From a virus: a stretch of 64,000 nt of DNA. Positions 26,001 to 35,428 of this stretch are shown here, piece after piece (positions within the stretch are counted from its first letter, which is position 1; every line of letters begins with the position of its first letter). Below the pieces are notes generated by a model. That model was not told the origin of the DNA. It did no database searches and was given only the letters and a program-made list of their open reading frames with translations. A program made the position numbers and the translations under genes. Location: positions 232,331 to 296,330 of the IMG/VR virus record IMGVR_UViG_3300044633_000899; one strand, written 5' to 3'.

Positions 26001-28143
26001 ACAAGGTATATTATCAACAAATGTAAATTGTAACTCAAACGTACAAGAAAAAGTAGGAAATACGTTTAAAACAACAGTAAACGCTGAGATTTACTCAATA
26101 CCCGCGATGGCATGTAGACGTGTTGTTATTAAAAATATTACAGCGCAACAACCACCAGAAAAAACACCAGATGTGGTTGGTGGTGGTAGTCAAACTACAA
26201 CAACAACAACAATAAATGTTGCGGAGGTTAAAACAAAAGTTAGTGATACTATTAAACCAACACCAAACACAACAATTGAACAAAAGATAAAAGATGGTAT
26301 ATCTAAAAAAGTATTACGCCATTTATTTTCAGAATGTGATTATTTTGAGGTTATTAAAGAAAGTGACCCAATGGTTTATCAATCAATTAAGGATAAAATA
26401 AAACATTTTAATCCAGCGTTTCACTCAATGACACCAGAAGGTTTAAATTCACGTTTAACGTTTTTAAATCAATGTGTTAGACCAGGACAAACAATTCCAA
26501 TCATTGGTGCTGACGGTAGACCAAAATATAATGACGCATTAAACACATCATTTGGTGCACCACCAATTTTAGTTTTAAGGGTTGGTGACTTTTACCATAG
26601 TAAGATAGTACCAAATAGTTTATCGTTTTCTTATGATGATGCGAAATACGATTTAAATCCTGAAGGTATTGGTGTACAACCAATGATTGTTAAAGTATCA
26701 ATGAGTTTTGATTTTATTGGTGGTCACGGTTTAAAAGAACCTGTTGAAGAATTACAAAATGCACTATCATTTAATTTTTATGCAAATACTGAGATTTATG
26801 ACGAGAGAGCAACAGCAACAGAAGATGTTAGTGAGAGAGATAAATATGTTGTTGAAAAAATATTATCAAATCAACCACCAGTAAAAATAAATCAAGTACA
26901 AAACCAAATACCAAAAAGGGGTGGTAGTACAATTGGGAATATAGTTAGCGCTACTGAAATAGATTATACAAGTAGTTTAAACAATTTCTGGAAAAAAACT
27001 GTTGAGTACATTGATTCGGTTATTGATACAACAAACACGTTGGTTAAAACAACCAATATTGGTATTGTGTATTCATTATTTAACGATAGAGATTATACAA
27101 CAGGAACTTATGATGAGTACGGAACAGGTGGAACAATAACAATTTACGGAAAACCAAAAACTATTGAAGAAAAATTAGACAAACTTTACGAACGAGTTTT
27201 AGATGATATATCTAGTGACAACGATAGTAATAGTTTTATGAACCAAATTCAATTAAATTCAAATAACATAACAAAAAAAGACATACGTGAAATTGGTGAT
27301 AGACTTAAAACTTATGTTTCAACAATGAAAGATAGTTTTATTACGAATGTTAGTAACAATGTTAGTAAATTGGTTCTATTACAACAAGATTATGTACAGT
27401 ATGTTAGACAATATAATTTATTGTTAACAAAAACTGATGGGTCTATGAATTCAAATAATATACCGAATATATATAATTTATCTGGTGATAATTTAAATTT
27501 AATAACAAACGTTTATACAACAATAAAAAACAAACATATAGAATTTTTTGATAACCCTAACGGTATTATTAAAGGTGTTAGCAAAACAACTGGTGTGCAA
27601 TTTTATGGATTAACACTAGAACCAACCGTAAATGAAATTAACATCTATGATAATAAAACTTCAACATTTAAAGATGAGGGTTTTCGTGGGGATAGTGGTC
27701 TTGGTGAAATACAAGACGCAAAAGTCGCTTTTGCTTGGGAAACAGCATCTAACCCAGCCGACAATAGATTTTATCAAGTTATGGCACAAGTGTTTAATAA
27801 TACAACATTAACCAACGAATTAACAACACAATTACTAAACAGTAATGTATATAGTGATAAATCAAAGGTTGAGACCGCAATTAACCAAGCGATTACATAT
27901 TGGACAGATAGGAATTTTTATACTGAATATTGTAATAAAAGATTTTCAGATGAAATAAAAAAGGCACAAGAATATACAACATTAATTGAATCACCAATTG
28001 ACGATAGTGTAAAATATGTTGTAGATTACACATTTACAACTGAGGGAACACAAGATCAAAAAACAAGAATTAATAACATTTATTCAACAAATAACATTAA
28101 CACGAAAACAAATACGTTTGATGGTAAAATAAAATTTAATTAA
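23050..28143 (+). CDS. Giant baseplate/tail protein with an OmpA-like domain
   Basis: A 1697-residue protein. Residues 1-800 form a virion-type region (FVNSSSFRNQLISRNLKPYS at the start). Residues 800-850 are a charged linker. Residues about 855-1022 look like an OmpA C-terminal domain: TIDLQGSASA near 900, YNEKLSKRRIDSVKKWL, and the closing CRRVVIKNI. A Thr-rich linker (QTTTTTTINV) follows. Residues about 1150-1260 carry a tube/baseplate-type module: VLRVGDFYHSKIVPNSLSFS, then VKVSMSFDFIGGHGL. The last 350 residues are helical. OmpA-like domains bind peptidoglycan, so this may anchor the baseplate to the cell wall. It is followed three bases later by the gp53-like gene. Confidence 0.65.
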   Translation: MAESVLSFVNSSSFRNQLISRNLKPYSVSGTFSGPTTNINYETNLTVSSVIDSPDTLISTNTFANTLYPLNEFGPEGGFNGKYSLPGAPYPVDSNSGPYNPNDTNLDLINEFFIDAAYIQNIYGPEGGYSDLVVITDVVGGPKLYKPYWDPSAFVTSTYSTYDLVFNNNPTGSNGPLSQDTYLAKIGAQQLKSAFDERIAEQVRKNTIGRINLDSLQDPFSASLVATGKEPFIEKNWTITQPENPIAAAASFALRMSGTYFPVSTIPGDYFNDTNIQSPLLEKALNVGNALTGGLLGPILDVYRNPSETFVANTGNGQRSILFSTLDYNKYRPKYSRGILQSITTGIDRLLDSDKPNTGGYYVGSPNAEPSQISSPANQIPIGPNGRQINTIVYGPQELGILYEGNENRIVNGLKGKSLNDGGGISGQFVWTSPKYKDNAGFKQGVGGKTTTLDVGFESISADYERYQSTEIPFKEGSILDQTQRLIDSADKVTGQSRLKHVGNAINQVSKVFNDGYKELTKGSQVLSYKNDSDGTEEGLEYCRVFTKDTPYYTYGDLQKTDGITEEGRKFSHSVFDKTYNLNIAPLKIPGSTNIVDNKVKKYMFSIENLAWRTSDRPGYTYDDLPVCERGANGGRVMWFPPYDLTFSDESSPTFNQTSFLGRPEPIYTYKNTTRKGSISWKIIVDHPAVMNTIVQKQLKNVDPIKLNSMMDSFFAGCLKYDLYELGIKFNTIPTKDLFTYQQILNNPRLTSEELGQVALELPKDQQSGGGTKGDANAVVDNTPQVAETKEDTSNELQSVDLTKFVGYGFYFDNDCPECKNSTSITASQPYDSWYSQYVGRESVYQSTAPIKVYIDNGTTEFSKDGIGEFFTQVVKGNYDVINNDLIKQLGDILSKGGNVTIDLQGSASAVASTGYNEKLSKRRIDSVKKWLKTKQDVNGVSFNDYITNNKIKITEDPRGEEISIPKTSTKDSETQTVVNTDNTQGILSTNVNCNSNVQEKVGNTFKTTVNAEIYSIPAMACRRVVIKNITAQQPPEKTPDVVGGGSQTTTTTTINVAEVKTKVSDTIKPTPNTTIEQKIKDGISKKVLRHLFSECDYFEVIKESDPMVYQSIKDKIKHFNPAFHSMTPEGLNSRLTFLNQCVRPGQTIPIIGADGRPKYNDALNTSFGAPPILVLRVGDFYHSKIVPNSLSFSYDDAKYDLNPEGIGVQPMIVKVSMSFDFIGGHGLKEPVEELQNALSFNFYANTEIYDERATATEDVSERDKYVVEKILSNQPPVKINQVQNQIPKRGGSTIGNIVSATEIDYTSSLNNFWKKTVEYIDSVIDTTNTLVKTTNIGIVYSLFNDRDYTTGTYDEYGTGGTITIYGKPKTIEEKLDKLYERVLDDISSDNDSNSFMNQIQLNSNNITKKDIREIGDRLKTYVSTMKDSFITNVSNNVSKLVLLQQDYVQYVRQYNLLLTKTDGSMNSNNIPNIYNLSGDNLNLITNVYTTIKNKHIEFFDNPNGIIKGVSKTTGVQFYGLTLEPTVNEINIYDNKTSTFKDEGFRGDSGLGEIQDAKVAFAWETASNPADNRFYQVMAQVFNNTTLTNELTTQLLNSNVYSDKSKVETAINQAITYWTDRNFYTEYCNKRFSDEIKKAQEYTTLIESPIDDSVKYVVDYTFTTEGTQDQKTRINNIYSTNNINTKTNTFDGKIKFN

Positions 28144-28145
28144 TT

Positions 28146-28469
28146 ATGAATTTACAATATTTTAACCGATATAATCAATTTTTATCAAATGGTGTACAAC
28201 AAGTTGTTCCGTACATTAACCTACCATCAAAAGCGACGGATAAAACGTTTATATACCGTGCCGGACTATCTAGACTAGATAAGATCTCATTTCAATTTTA
28301 TGGAACACCATTCTTTGGGTGGTTAATCCAACAAGCAAACCCCCAATATTCTGGGTCTGAATGGAGCATACCAGACGGTGCTATCTTGACAATTCCATTT
28401 CCTTTACTAACTTCATTACAAGATTACAATAACGAATTAAACAACCACTTCTTCTATTATGGTAGATAA
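28146..28469 (+). CDS. 53: Baseplate wedge protein gp53-like (LysM-type)
   Basis: A 107-residue protein whose central segment LSRLDKISFQFYGTPFFGWL followed by IQQANP and IPDGAILTIPFPL is the LysM-like pattern shared by T4-type gp53 wedge proteins. T4 gp53 is about 196 residues; this is the core only. It overlaps the next giant gene by 11 bases, so the two are translated together. It would bind the wedge complex near the hub, or use the LysM fold for cell wall contact. Confidence 0.7.
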   Translation: MNLQYFNRYNQFLSNGVQQVVPYINLPSKATDKTFIYRAGLSRLDKISFQFYGTPFFGWLIQQANPQYSGSEWSIPDGAILTIPFPLLTSLQDYNNELNNHFFYYGR

Positions 28470-31400
28470 CGGAGAAAATATATTAGTAGAATTTGATTAT
28501 GACAACGTATCGCTTATTGACCCAAACAAAGTTATTGATAATGACGGTAAAGTAAAAGATAGGTTAGTCAAACAAGAAAATTTGGTAATGTATGCCAACC
28601 TTGAATGTAGTGTTGTACCAAGAACCAAACTGGCGATTGGTGCGGCATTAAACGATAATGTACGAACAATATCTGTTGGTAAAATAAATTTCCTAAATCC
28701 AGGGTTTAAAACATTTTTGGACAATAACTGGTCTGATGAAATAACAGGTAAAGGAACGATTAAAGGTGTTGGTGTTAACCAACCAAAATTAAACGCGGTG
28801 AAAAACCCCCAAAAATCGGACGATTATTATATAACACAATCAACATATTCAAATGGAACTCCAGGTGCTGTTGACAATGGATTATTGGGTATTAAAACAA
28901 TTGATGTATCAATTGACAGTAGTTTTTACCCCCAAATTACAATAACATTAGAGGACGTTAAAGGTCGTGCTTTATTTGAGGGTGGAAATAGTTCACCATA
29001 CGCTGCGTTCTACCAATTACCCTACCCAATTTTTTATTTAACACTAAAGGGTTATTACGGTAAGGCGGTTAGAATGCCATTAATGTTACAAACATTTAAT
29101 TCTGTTTTTGACGGAACAACAGGTAATTTTAAAGTTACATTAAAATTATTTGGTTATAAATATGGTATTATGTCCTATGTAAATTGGGGACATATGTTAG
29201 CCGTTCCACATATGTATAATTCGTTTGTAAGTACAAATCAAGTATCACAAGGTAATCAACAAACTGGGGGTGAAAACGTAAAACCAATTGTTGTATCTAG
29301 GGGGTATCAGAAAATGAAAGAATTATATTCAGAATATAAATCAAAAGGTTTAATTGACGATGATTTCCCAGAATACAATTTATTTCAATTGAAAAGTAAA
29401 TTAGATAAATTTATTACGAATATATTAGAAAAATTTACAAAAGAAAACTTAGGACCATTAACTGAGTTAGACAATTATGCAACAATATTGACTGAACTAC
29501 AAAATAGAGTTTTCTTTAACGGGAAATCGTGGTTTGCAACATATTTGGACGAAAAAGAACCATTAGTTTTACTGGATGGAACTAAAGTATATGGTTTTAG
29601 GAAAGAATTTAACACACCACAAAAAAAAATAACAGCACTCACAGAACTAGGTGGGATTATAATAGAATTTAAACAAAAGTTAGATAATAATAGTGTTTGT
29701 GGGACAAACGGAAAATATATTGTTGGTGGTAAAGAAACTAGAGCACAAGTACCACTTAATGTTAGTGTAGATAATGTTATTAAAACAATAACAACCAACG
29801 ATGTTGATTTTAATAAATCAGCCCAAGAAACTTTTAAAAAGACAACGATATCTGATTTGGCATTAGTTGAATACATCGCAACAAAAACTCGTGATATTAA
29901 CGCTAATAAAAATTATTATATTTTTGATGGTAAATCAAATTTTAATGATATTTGTAATCAAGCGGCAAAAGATTTAAAATCTTTAAGAACTGAAATTGAA
30001 AAACAAATTGGTGACAATTTATCAGATCAATTAGCAAGAAAAGATAGTGGTATTGGGTTTAAACCAACAATAAGAAACATATTAGCGGTTTTCTTTGCAC
30101 AAGGTGAAGCGTTTTTAAGGTTAATGGATGATGTTCACCACTCGGCTTGGGACGTTAGAGATAATCCATATCGTAAAGCGTCAGTTTTTACCTCATCAAC
30201 AGCACAAAGTGTTGATGTTAAGAACTCACAAGAACAAGGAGAACCTATATACCCTTGGCCACAAATAATTATTGAAAATCAAACAGGTGAGGGTGAGAAA
30301 TTTGAATGTAAATACCCTGGTGATCCTAAAATATCAGCAATAACAAAGGCGTATATTCCAGAGTTATGGCCAGAAGTTGAGTTTGTTGAAGAATTTATTA
30401 AAGGTTTTATTGAAAGGGAGGAAACACAACCAGATTTAGGTGATACAAATAATAGTGAACAACAACCGAATAGATTAAGTTTAAATGCGTTAGACTTCCC
30501 GATATCAAACGAGGTTTTCCAAAATAAAGAAGAGGTTAAATTTTATTATGAAATTTACGAGAGGATTATGGTTAACACTTTTTTTTCAAAACTAAGTCGT
30601 ATTGATGGATACCAATCTAGTGTTTATTTGGTTGAATCTGAAAACGAAAAAATTAACGCATTAAAAAGTTTGGGTGTTGATAGTCCATTTTTAATTAAAA
30701 AACTAAAACAATATTTAATTGAAGGTGATAATTTTTTAACTTTTTTACGACATATATCAAATCAGGGTGAAGGTGAAAGTTGGCAAAAATTTATTAGAGG
30801 TGAGTTTGTTACACCGTATATTAAAAATAATACTGATGTACCATACCAATTGTTTAATAAAAATATATTAACAAATCCAACATCACAACCAAATGTGTCG
30901 GCAACACAACAAGCGAAAATTGAGGATTATATAAATGTGAAAACGTATAGTAATCAATATGATTTTACTGATATGTATCCAATTACGAATTTAGATTGGT
31001 GTAAAAACTATTTGGCAAATGGTAAATCAACAAATGGTGTCAATGATATTTTTAATACGAATAAAACGTTAGTATATAGTACAACACATAAAAACATAAC
31101 AAATTTTAGTGATACGGATAACGAAGATACTAAACGACCGATAACAAATTTTAACTACACTTCCGAAATTTTTAATCAGACACTCAACACGAATTTAAAA
31201 GAATTTTATGAAAATAGAAAAATTGAAGAACAATTTATTACCGAAGGAAACGTTTATTATAGTGGGTATAATGGTTATTTAACTCAAAACCAAACAACAT
31301 CAATGTTAAACACACCATATTTTATCAACGCGATACAAGATGGTGTATTTAATTTTAGGTTTAACGTGAAAGAAACCAGTCCATATAAAGCGGCAGCGTT

Positions 31401-34400
31401 TTTATTTATAAACAGTTTACCAGTTGCAACATTAAAAGAAAAATTTAAAACAAAAGATTCTGTAAATGATCTTGATTATATTGTGTCAACATTGAAAAAA
31501 TTTGGCGGTGTTCACAAGTTACCATATGTTTGGATATTAAAATACGGATCAATTTGGCATAGATATAAAGTTTGGAATAGAGAAGGTAAAGATATCTTAA
31601 ATAACGCTTGGAAAGACTTTAACTATTTAGGTAATTTTGATCCAGTAAATTCTGCATCAACAAAAACATATTCACTCAATATTAATAACACAACCAGAGA
31701 TATAACATTAACAAATAATTTAGGTACTGGAACATACACGACATACATTAATACTGGGTTTTACCCCAAGTTAATTGACGATATGAATGTGTTTTTACAG
31801 GGTTTAAAGTTGTTTAGTGGTGCAACACAAATAAATGGTACTTGTAGTGTGTTTGATAACACAATGGTTGTATCAACATTAAGTGATAATAATTTAACAG
31901 TTGGTCAAATAATTTCAGGACCAAACGTTGATATTGGTACGACAATAACAGGACAATTAAGTGGTACAACTGGTGGTGTTGGTATTTATACCGTATCACC
32001 ATCACAAAACACAACAACAACAATTAATGGTACTTGTAGTGTTTTAGATTCAACAATGGAAATCACCGATATAACTGGTGGTACATTAAACATTGGTGAT
32101 ATTATCGCAGGACCAAATATAATACCTGGAACAAAAATTACTGGTCAAATAGTAGAAACATCAAACCCAAATTTGGTATATACGATTAACAACAATCAAA
32201 ATTTAAGTGGTGAGGTATTCTTTGTCTCAAATCCAACTGATTTTTTTGTAACTAATGTATCATCAATTGGATATAGTCAAACAGATATTCAAACACTAAT
32301 TAACGACAAACAAATTGTATTAACGACAAACACTAACTCAAAGATATTAAAACCACTAGGTTTTGACCCAAATAATCCATCAAGATTATTAAATTTAACA
32401 CCTTGGTCTGTATTATCAAAAGTAAAAAATAAAGAAGAATATTATGTTATACCTTCATTCGGCACAACAAAAAACCAGATAAATAATGAATGTTTTAAAA
32501 ACAATAAACTAAAGATAGAACTTACTGGTAATACAGCAATGTTTAATGGATCAACGAGGTTGTTTTGGGGTGCACCAAACTACGGGTATTTTGATAATAA
32601 TAAATTAACAATACCAACACCCGATTCATATTTAAAACAAATTTTTAACGATAAAACAATACAAGAAAACTTCTCCATTAATGGGGATGTAACAAAATAC
32701 TCAAAAATCTCAGAAATATTTACAACATTTGAAACTGAGGTTTTGGATTATCTGGAAGAGGAATTTTTAAATTTTAGTAAGTCAATTTATGATTATAAAA
32801 CATTAATTCCTGGTCAAGAAGACGAGGAAACTGAAACCGATATCGCAATTAAAAATTTCCAATATCTAATGCGTTTAATTTTAAAAATTGAAAAACCAAC
32901 ATCACTTGAAACTGAAGGTTTGATAGATGAGGTTATTACAAAACAAAACGCAACCTTTGGTTCATATTTTAATAAATTAATGACATATGATTGTGTTTTA
33001 AAATTAGGTAATCCAACAATGTTTGATAAAAAATTGTTTTATACATTCTCAACTAAATTTATTCAAGATCCAATAACATTTAATGGTTACAGTCAAGGGA
33101 TTGGAGATGTATTACCAACAACAAACGGAACAATATCATTAGCACAATCAAAACAAATTAATCCCCAAACGTGGAAAGATTTAGAATATTATGTTGGGTT
33201 TTCGGAAATACCAAAATTAAAATATACAGACAACGGATCCTATATCACAGATTTCTTTGTTGATTTAAATGTTGAGTTTACACAAAAAAACGTAAAAGCG
33301 TTTGCACCAATTATAAAACTGTATGCAACACAAAAACTACAAGACCCAACTATTGACGCATCAAAATTTTATGGTGCGATGAATCTATATTTGGACAATT
33401 GTGAATTATATTTAAAAAATGTTATTGATGATTTAATGACGGGTATTAGAAATGAGTTACCAGATATTACAATAAATAGAGAAGATTTGAGTGCGAAGGC
33501 ACCATTAACAGGTGACCAGAGTAGAGATGAACTTTGGGATTCATTTAAGTCACTAAACGACACTTGGATTTCAGGTAGTGATTTTAAAACAAAAACATTA
33601 TTTGAGGATATTTTATTATTTGACAGAGCATGTAGAGACGTTGGTCAAAAAGTGTTGGTTGATATTTTTATGGTTAAAGATATGATTGAGGGTGGTCAAC
33701 CAAAAAGTAGTATGGAAAACATCATTAAATCCATTATTCAACCCTATTTCAGCATGTTTCCATTACCGGCCTATAGTAATTTCTACAACGCACAAGACGC
33801 GGTTAAAAACGCAACACCAAGTCCAGAAGGATCAACAGAGTTTGCCAACTCAATTTGGGGTACGTTTTTAAATGTTGATTATAGAAACACTTCACCAAAA
33901 TATTTGTGTTATTATAGAAATGTACCTAGCAATCATTTAGCGATGAATGATAATGCTGATTGTAAATTTAGGGATGATGCTTTTGATTTACGAAGAGCAA
34001 GTGATAATCCATTATTGGAAAATCAATTAAATAAAACAGACTGGGATAAATCAAATAAAGTTTGTGGTTTTAATGTTGATTTTAGTAATCAAAACCAACA
34101 GATATTTACACAATTTAATTTACAACAAAGTGTTGGTAAACCAACCGCGGAATCATTACAAATGATTAATCAAATGGCAAACACCACAAGAAATAGAAGT
34201 ACTGGTGTTCAAAACCCATCACTATATAATATCTATAAAAACAGAAGTTATGAATGTACTATAGATATGATGGGTAACGCACTGATGCAACCTATGATGT
34301 ACTTTAATCTAAGAAACGTACCAATGTTTAGTGGTCCATATATGATACAAAAGATTTCACATAGTATTAGTGAGGGTGAATTTAAAACTAGTGTTACAGG

Positions 34401-35160
34401 AACTAGACAACCATTTTATGATCTACCAAAGGTTGATAATTTTATCCAATCGATTAATATAAATTTAATTAGTAAATTAAAAGAACAATTACAGAAAAAA
34501 GAAGCCGAAGATAGAAAATCAACAACAAATGTTATAACACAAATAAATAACGTTGTTTCAACCGCATTAGAAAAAGATGTTTTAACAACAAACCAAGACT
34601 GTGGTAATAATTTAAAACCTATTTACCAAAATTACACAACGATTGACGCACCAGAGTTAAAAACAATAAGTGCGCAAGTTTTAAACCAATTAATAATAAC
34701 TAAAGTTAGATCTTTTGGATATGAGGCAAACACACAAAGAGATTTTGATATTAGACAATTATTATTTAATTTAATTTATTTAGATTCGGGTAGTGGCAAT
34801 TCTTTTAAGGGTTATGAAAACAACTTATCATCAATATCATTAGATGAAACTTATGGTCCAGCATTTGTTAATTACGTTGATAAAAAATATTTTTGTGTTA
34901 ATAGAGGCAATATTAAAAATACGCCAATGGTTAGATTTACGAGTTTGGATAAATTTATGGAGTTTGCGGTTGCTAGGGCTAACAATCTTTTATCGGCATA
35001 CACATCTAATAAAACCCCAGAAAACATTGTTAAATTATACATCACCTCTTGGCCGGTCAACAGAGATTCTAGTGTTTATGATAAATTAATAGAAGAAGAT
35101 AGGAAAAAAATGGTTGATAGAGTTTTTGTTGGTGATAATCTTTTTGCGTCACAGAATTAA
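28459..35160 (+). CDS. Giant baseplate hub-type protein
   Basis: A 2233-residue protein, the largest in the window. The N-terminal 250 residues carry a hub-like region (VSIDSSFYPQITITLEDVKG, then YPIFYLTLKGYYGK). Residues about 1125-1255 hold two tandem copies of a small beta module beginning NGTCSV and containing VGQIISGPNV or IGDIIAGPNI, 64 codons apart. Near residue 1945-1985, MYFNLRNVPMFSGPYMIQKI and EGEFKTSVTGTRQPF match the end of gp27/gpD-type hub domains that cap the tube. The final 200 residues are an extra domain of unknown type. No lysozyme motif was seen. It probably forms the central hub or an extended spike complex. Confidence 0.6.
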   Translation: MVDNGENILVEFDYDNVSLIDPNKVIDNDGKVKDRLVKQENLVMYANLECSVVPRTKLAIGAALNDNVRTISVGKINFLNPGFKTFLDNNWSDEITGKGTIKGVGVNQPKLNAVKNPQKSDDYYITQSTYSNGTPGAVDNGLLGIKTIDVSIDSSFYPQITITLEDVKGRALFEGGNSSPYAAFYQLPYPIFYLTLKGYYGKAVRMPLMLQTFNSVFDGTTGNFKVTLKLFGYKYGIMSYVNWGHMLAVPHMYNSFVSTNQVSQGNQQTGGENVKPIVVSRGYQKMKELYSEYKSKGLIDDDFPEYNLFQLKSKLDKFITNILEKFTKENLGPLTELDNYATILTELQNRVFFNGKSWFATYLDEKEPLVLLDGTKVYGFRKEFNTPQKKITALTELGGIIIEFKQKLDNNSVCGTNGKYIVGGKETRAQVPLNVSVDNVIKTITTNDVDFNKSAQETFKKTTISDLALVEYIATKTRDINANKNYYIFDGKSNFNDICNQAAKDLKSLRTEIEKQIGDNLSDQLARKDSGIGFKPTIRNILAVFFAQGEAFLRLMDDVHHSAWDVRDNPYRKASVFTSSTAQSVDVKNSQEQGEPIYPWPQIIIENQTGEGEKFECKYPGDPKISAITKAYIPELWPEVEFVEEFIKGFIEREETQPDLGDTNNSEQQPNRLSLNALDFPISNEVFQNKEEVKFYYEIYERIMVNTFFSKLSRIDGYQSSVYLVESENEKINALKSLGVDSPFLIKKLKQYLIEGDNFLTFLRHISNQGEGESWQKFIRGEFVTPYIKNNTDVPYQLFNKNILTNPTSQPNVSATQQAKIEDYINVKTYSNQYDFTDMYPITNLDWCKNYLANGKSTNGVNDIFNTNKTLVYSTTHKNITNFSDTDNEDTKRPITNFNYTSEIFNQTLNTNLKEFYENRKIEEQFITEGNVYYSGYNGYLTQNQTTSMLNTPYFINAIQDGVFNFRFNVKETSPYKAAAFLFINSLPVATLKEKFKTKDSVNDLDYIVSTLKKFGGVHKLPYVWILKYGSIWHRYKVWNREGKDILNNAWKDFNYLGNFDPVNSASTKTYSLNINNTTRDITLTNNLGTGTYTTYINTGFYPKLIDDMNVFLQGLKLFSGATQINGTCSVFDNTMVVSTLSDNNLTVGQIISGPNVDIGTTITGQLSGTTGGVGIYTVSPSQNTTTTINGTCSVLDSTMEITDITGGTLNIGDIIAGPNIIPGTKITGQIVETSNPNLVYTINNNQNLSGEVFFVSNPTDFFVTNVSSIGYSQTDIQTLINDKQIVLTTNTNSKILKPLGFDPNNPSRLLNLTPWSVLSKVKNKEEYYVIPSFGTTKNQINNECFKNNKLKIELTGNTAMFNGSTRLFWGAPNYGYFDNNKLTIPTPDSYLKQIFNDKTIQENFSINGDVTKYSKISEIFTTFETEVLDYLEEEFLNFSKSIYDYKTLIPGQEDEETETDIAIKNFQYLMRLILKIEKPTSLETEGLIDEVITKQNATFGSYFNKLMTYDCVLKLGNPTMFDKKLFYTFSTKFIQDPITFNGYSQGIGDVLPTTNGTISLAQSKQINPQTWKDLEYYVGFSEIPKLKYTDNGSYITDFFVDLNVEFTQKNVKAFAPIIKLYATQKLQDPTIDASKFYGAMNLYLDNCELYLKNVIDDLMTGIRNELPDITINREDLSAKAPLTGDQSRDELWDSFKSLNDTWISGSDFKTKTLFEDILLFDRACRDVGQKVLVDIFMVKDMIEGGQPKSSMENIIKSIIQPYFSMFPLPAYSNFYNAQDAVKNATPSPEGSTEFANSIWGTFLNVDYRNTSPKYLCYYRNVPSNHLAMNDNADCKFRDDAFDLRRASDNPLLENQLNKTDWDKSNKVCGFNVDFSNQNQQIFTQFNLQQSVGKPTAESLQMINQMANTTRNRSTGVQNPSLYNIYKNRSYECTIDMMGNALMQPMMYFNLRNVPMFSGPYMIQKISHSISEGEFKTSVTGTRQPFYDLPKVDNFIQSININLISKLKEQLQKKEAEDRKSTTNVITQINNVVSTALEKDVLTTNQDCGNNLKPIYQNYTTIDAPELKTISAQVLNQLIITKVRSFGYEANTQRDFDIRQLLFNLIYLDSGSGNSFKGYENNLSSISLDETYGPAFVNYVDKKYFCVNRGNIKNTPMVRFTSLDKFMEFAVARANNLLSAYTSNKTPENIVKLYITSWPVNRDSSVYDKLIEEDRKKMVDRVFVGDNLFASQN

Positions 35161-35178
35161 TTTTATTGATTACTGGTA

Positions 35179-35185
35179 TATTTAT
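35179..35185 (+). promoter_or_regulatory. TATTTAT late-promoter candidate for the small genes at 35203
   Basis: GGTATATTTATAATAAAAA, 17 bases before ATG 35203. Confidence 0.55.
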
Positions 35186-35202
35186 AATAAAAACAAATAA
35201 CT

Positions 35203-35427
35203 ATGAGTACAAATTTAATATTAGACAATTTTTTAGGTAAAAACGCTAAAACGTCAGAGAAAGATCTTGGTAATGGAACAAAACAAGTTTGTGATTTAAC
35301 AAACGGTGAATGTTATGTTGTTAGAGAAAAAGATGGGTTAATTGAAAGAGTTGACAACACAATGAAAACAAATAAAAAAATCCAGGTTGAAACTAAAACT
35401 GGAATAAAACAACTTTTAAACGATTAA
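35203..35427 (+). CDS. Small late protein of unknown function
   Basis: A 74-residue Lys- and Asn-rich protein starting MSTNLILDNFLGKNAKTSEK. The middle has CDLTNGECYVVREKDGLIERV, two Cys separated by six residues on a predicted beta turn. The end is Lys-rich. It has its own TATTTAT element and lies one base before the Pro-rich protein gene, so it is likely a late virion or assembly protein. No family recognised. Confidence 0.6.
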   Translation: MSTNLILDNFLGKNAKTSEKDLGNGTKQVCDLTNGECYVVREKDGLIERVDNTMKTNKKIQVETKTGIKQLLND

Positions 35428-35428
35428 T

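Noticed and set aside
29475-29876. Minus-strand ORF of 133 codons
   Set aside because: It lies wholly inside the giant hub gene, has no promoter element, and shows low-complexity composition expected from antisense of an AT-rich gene.
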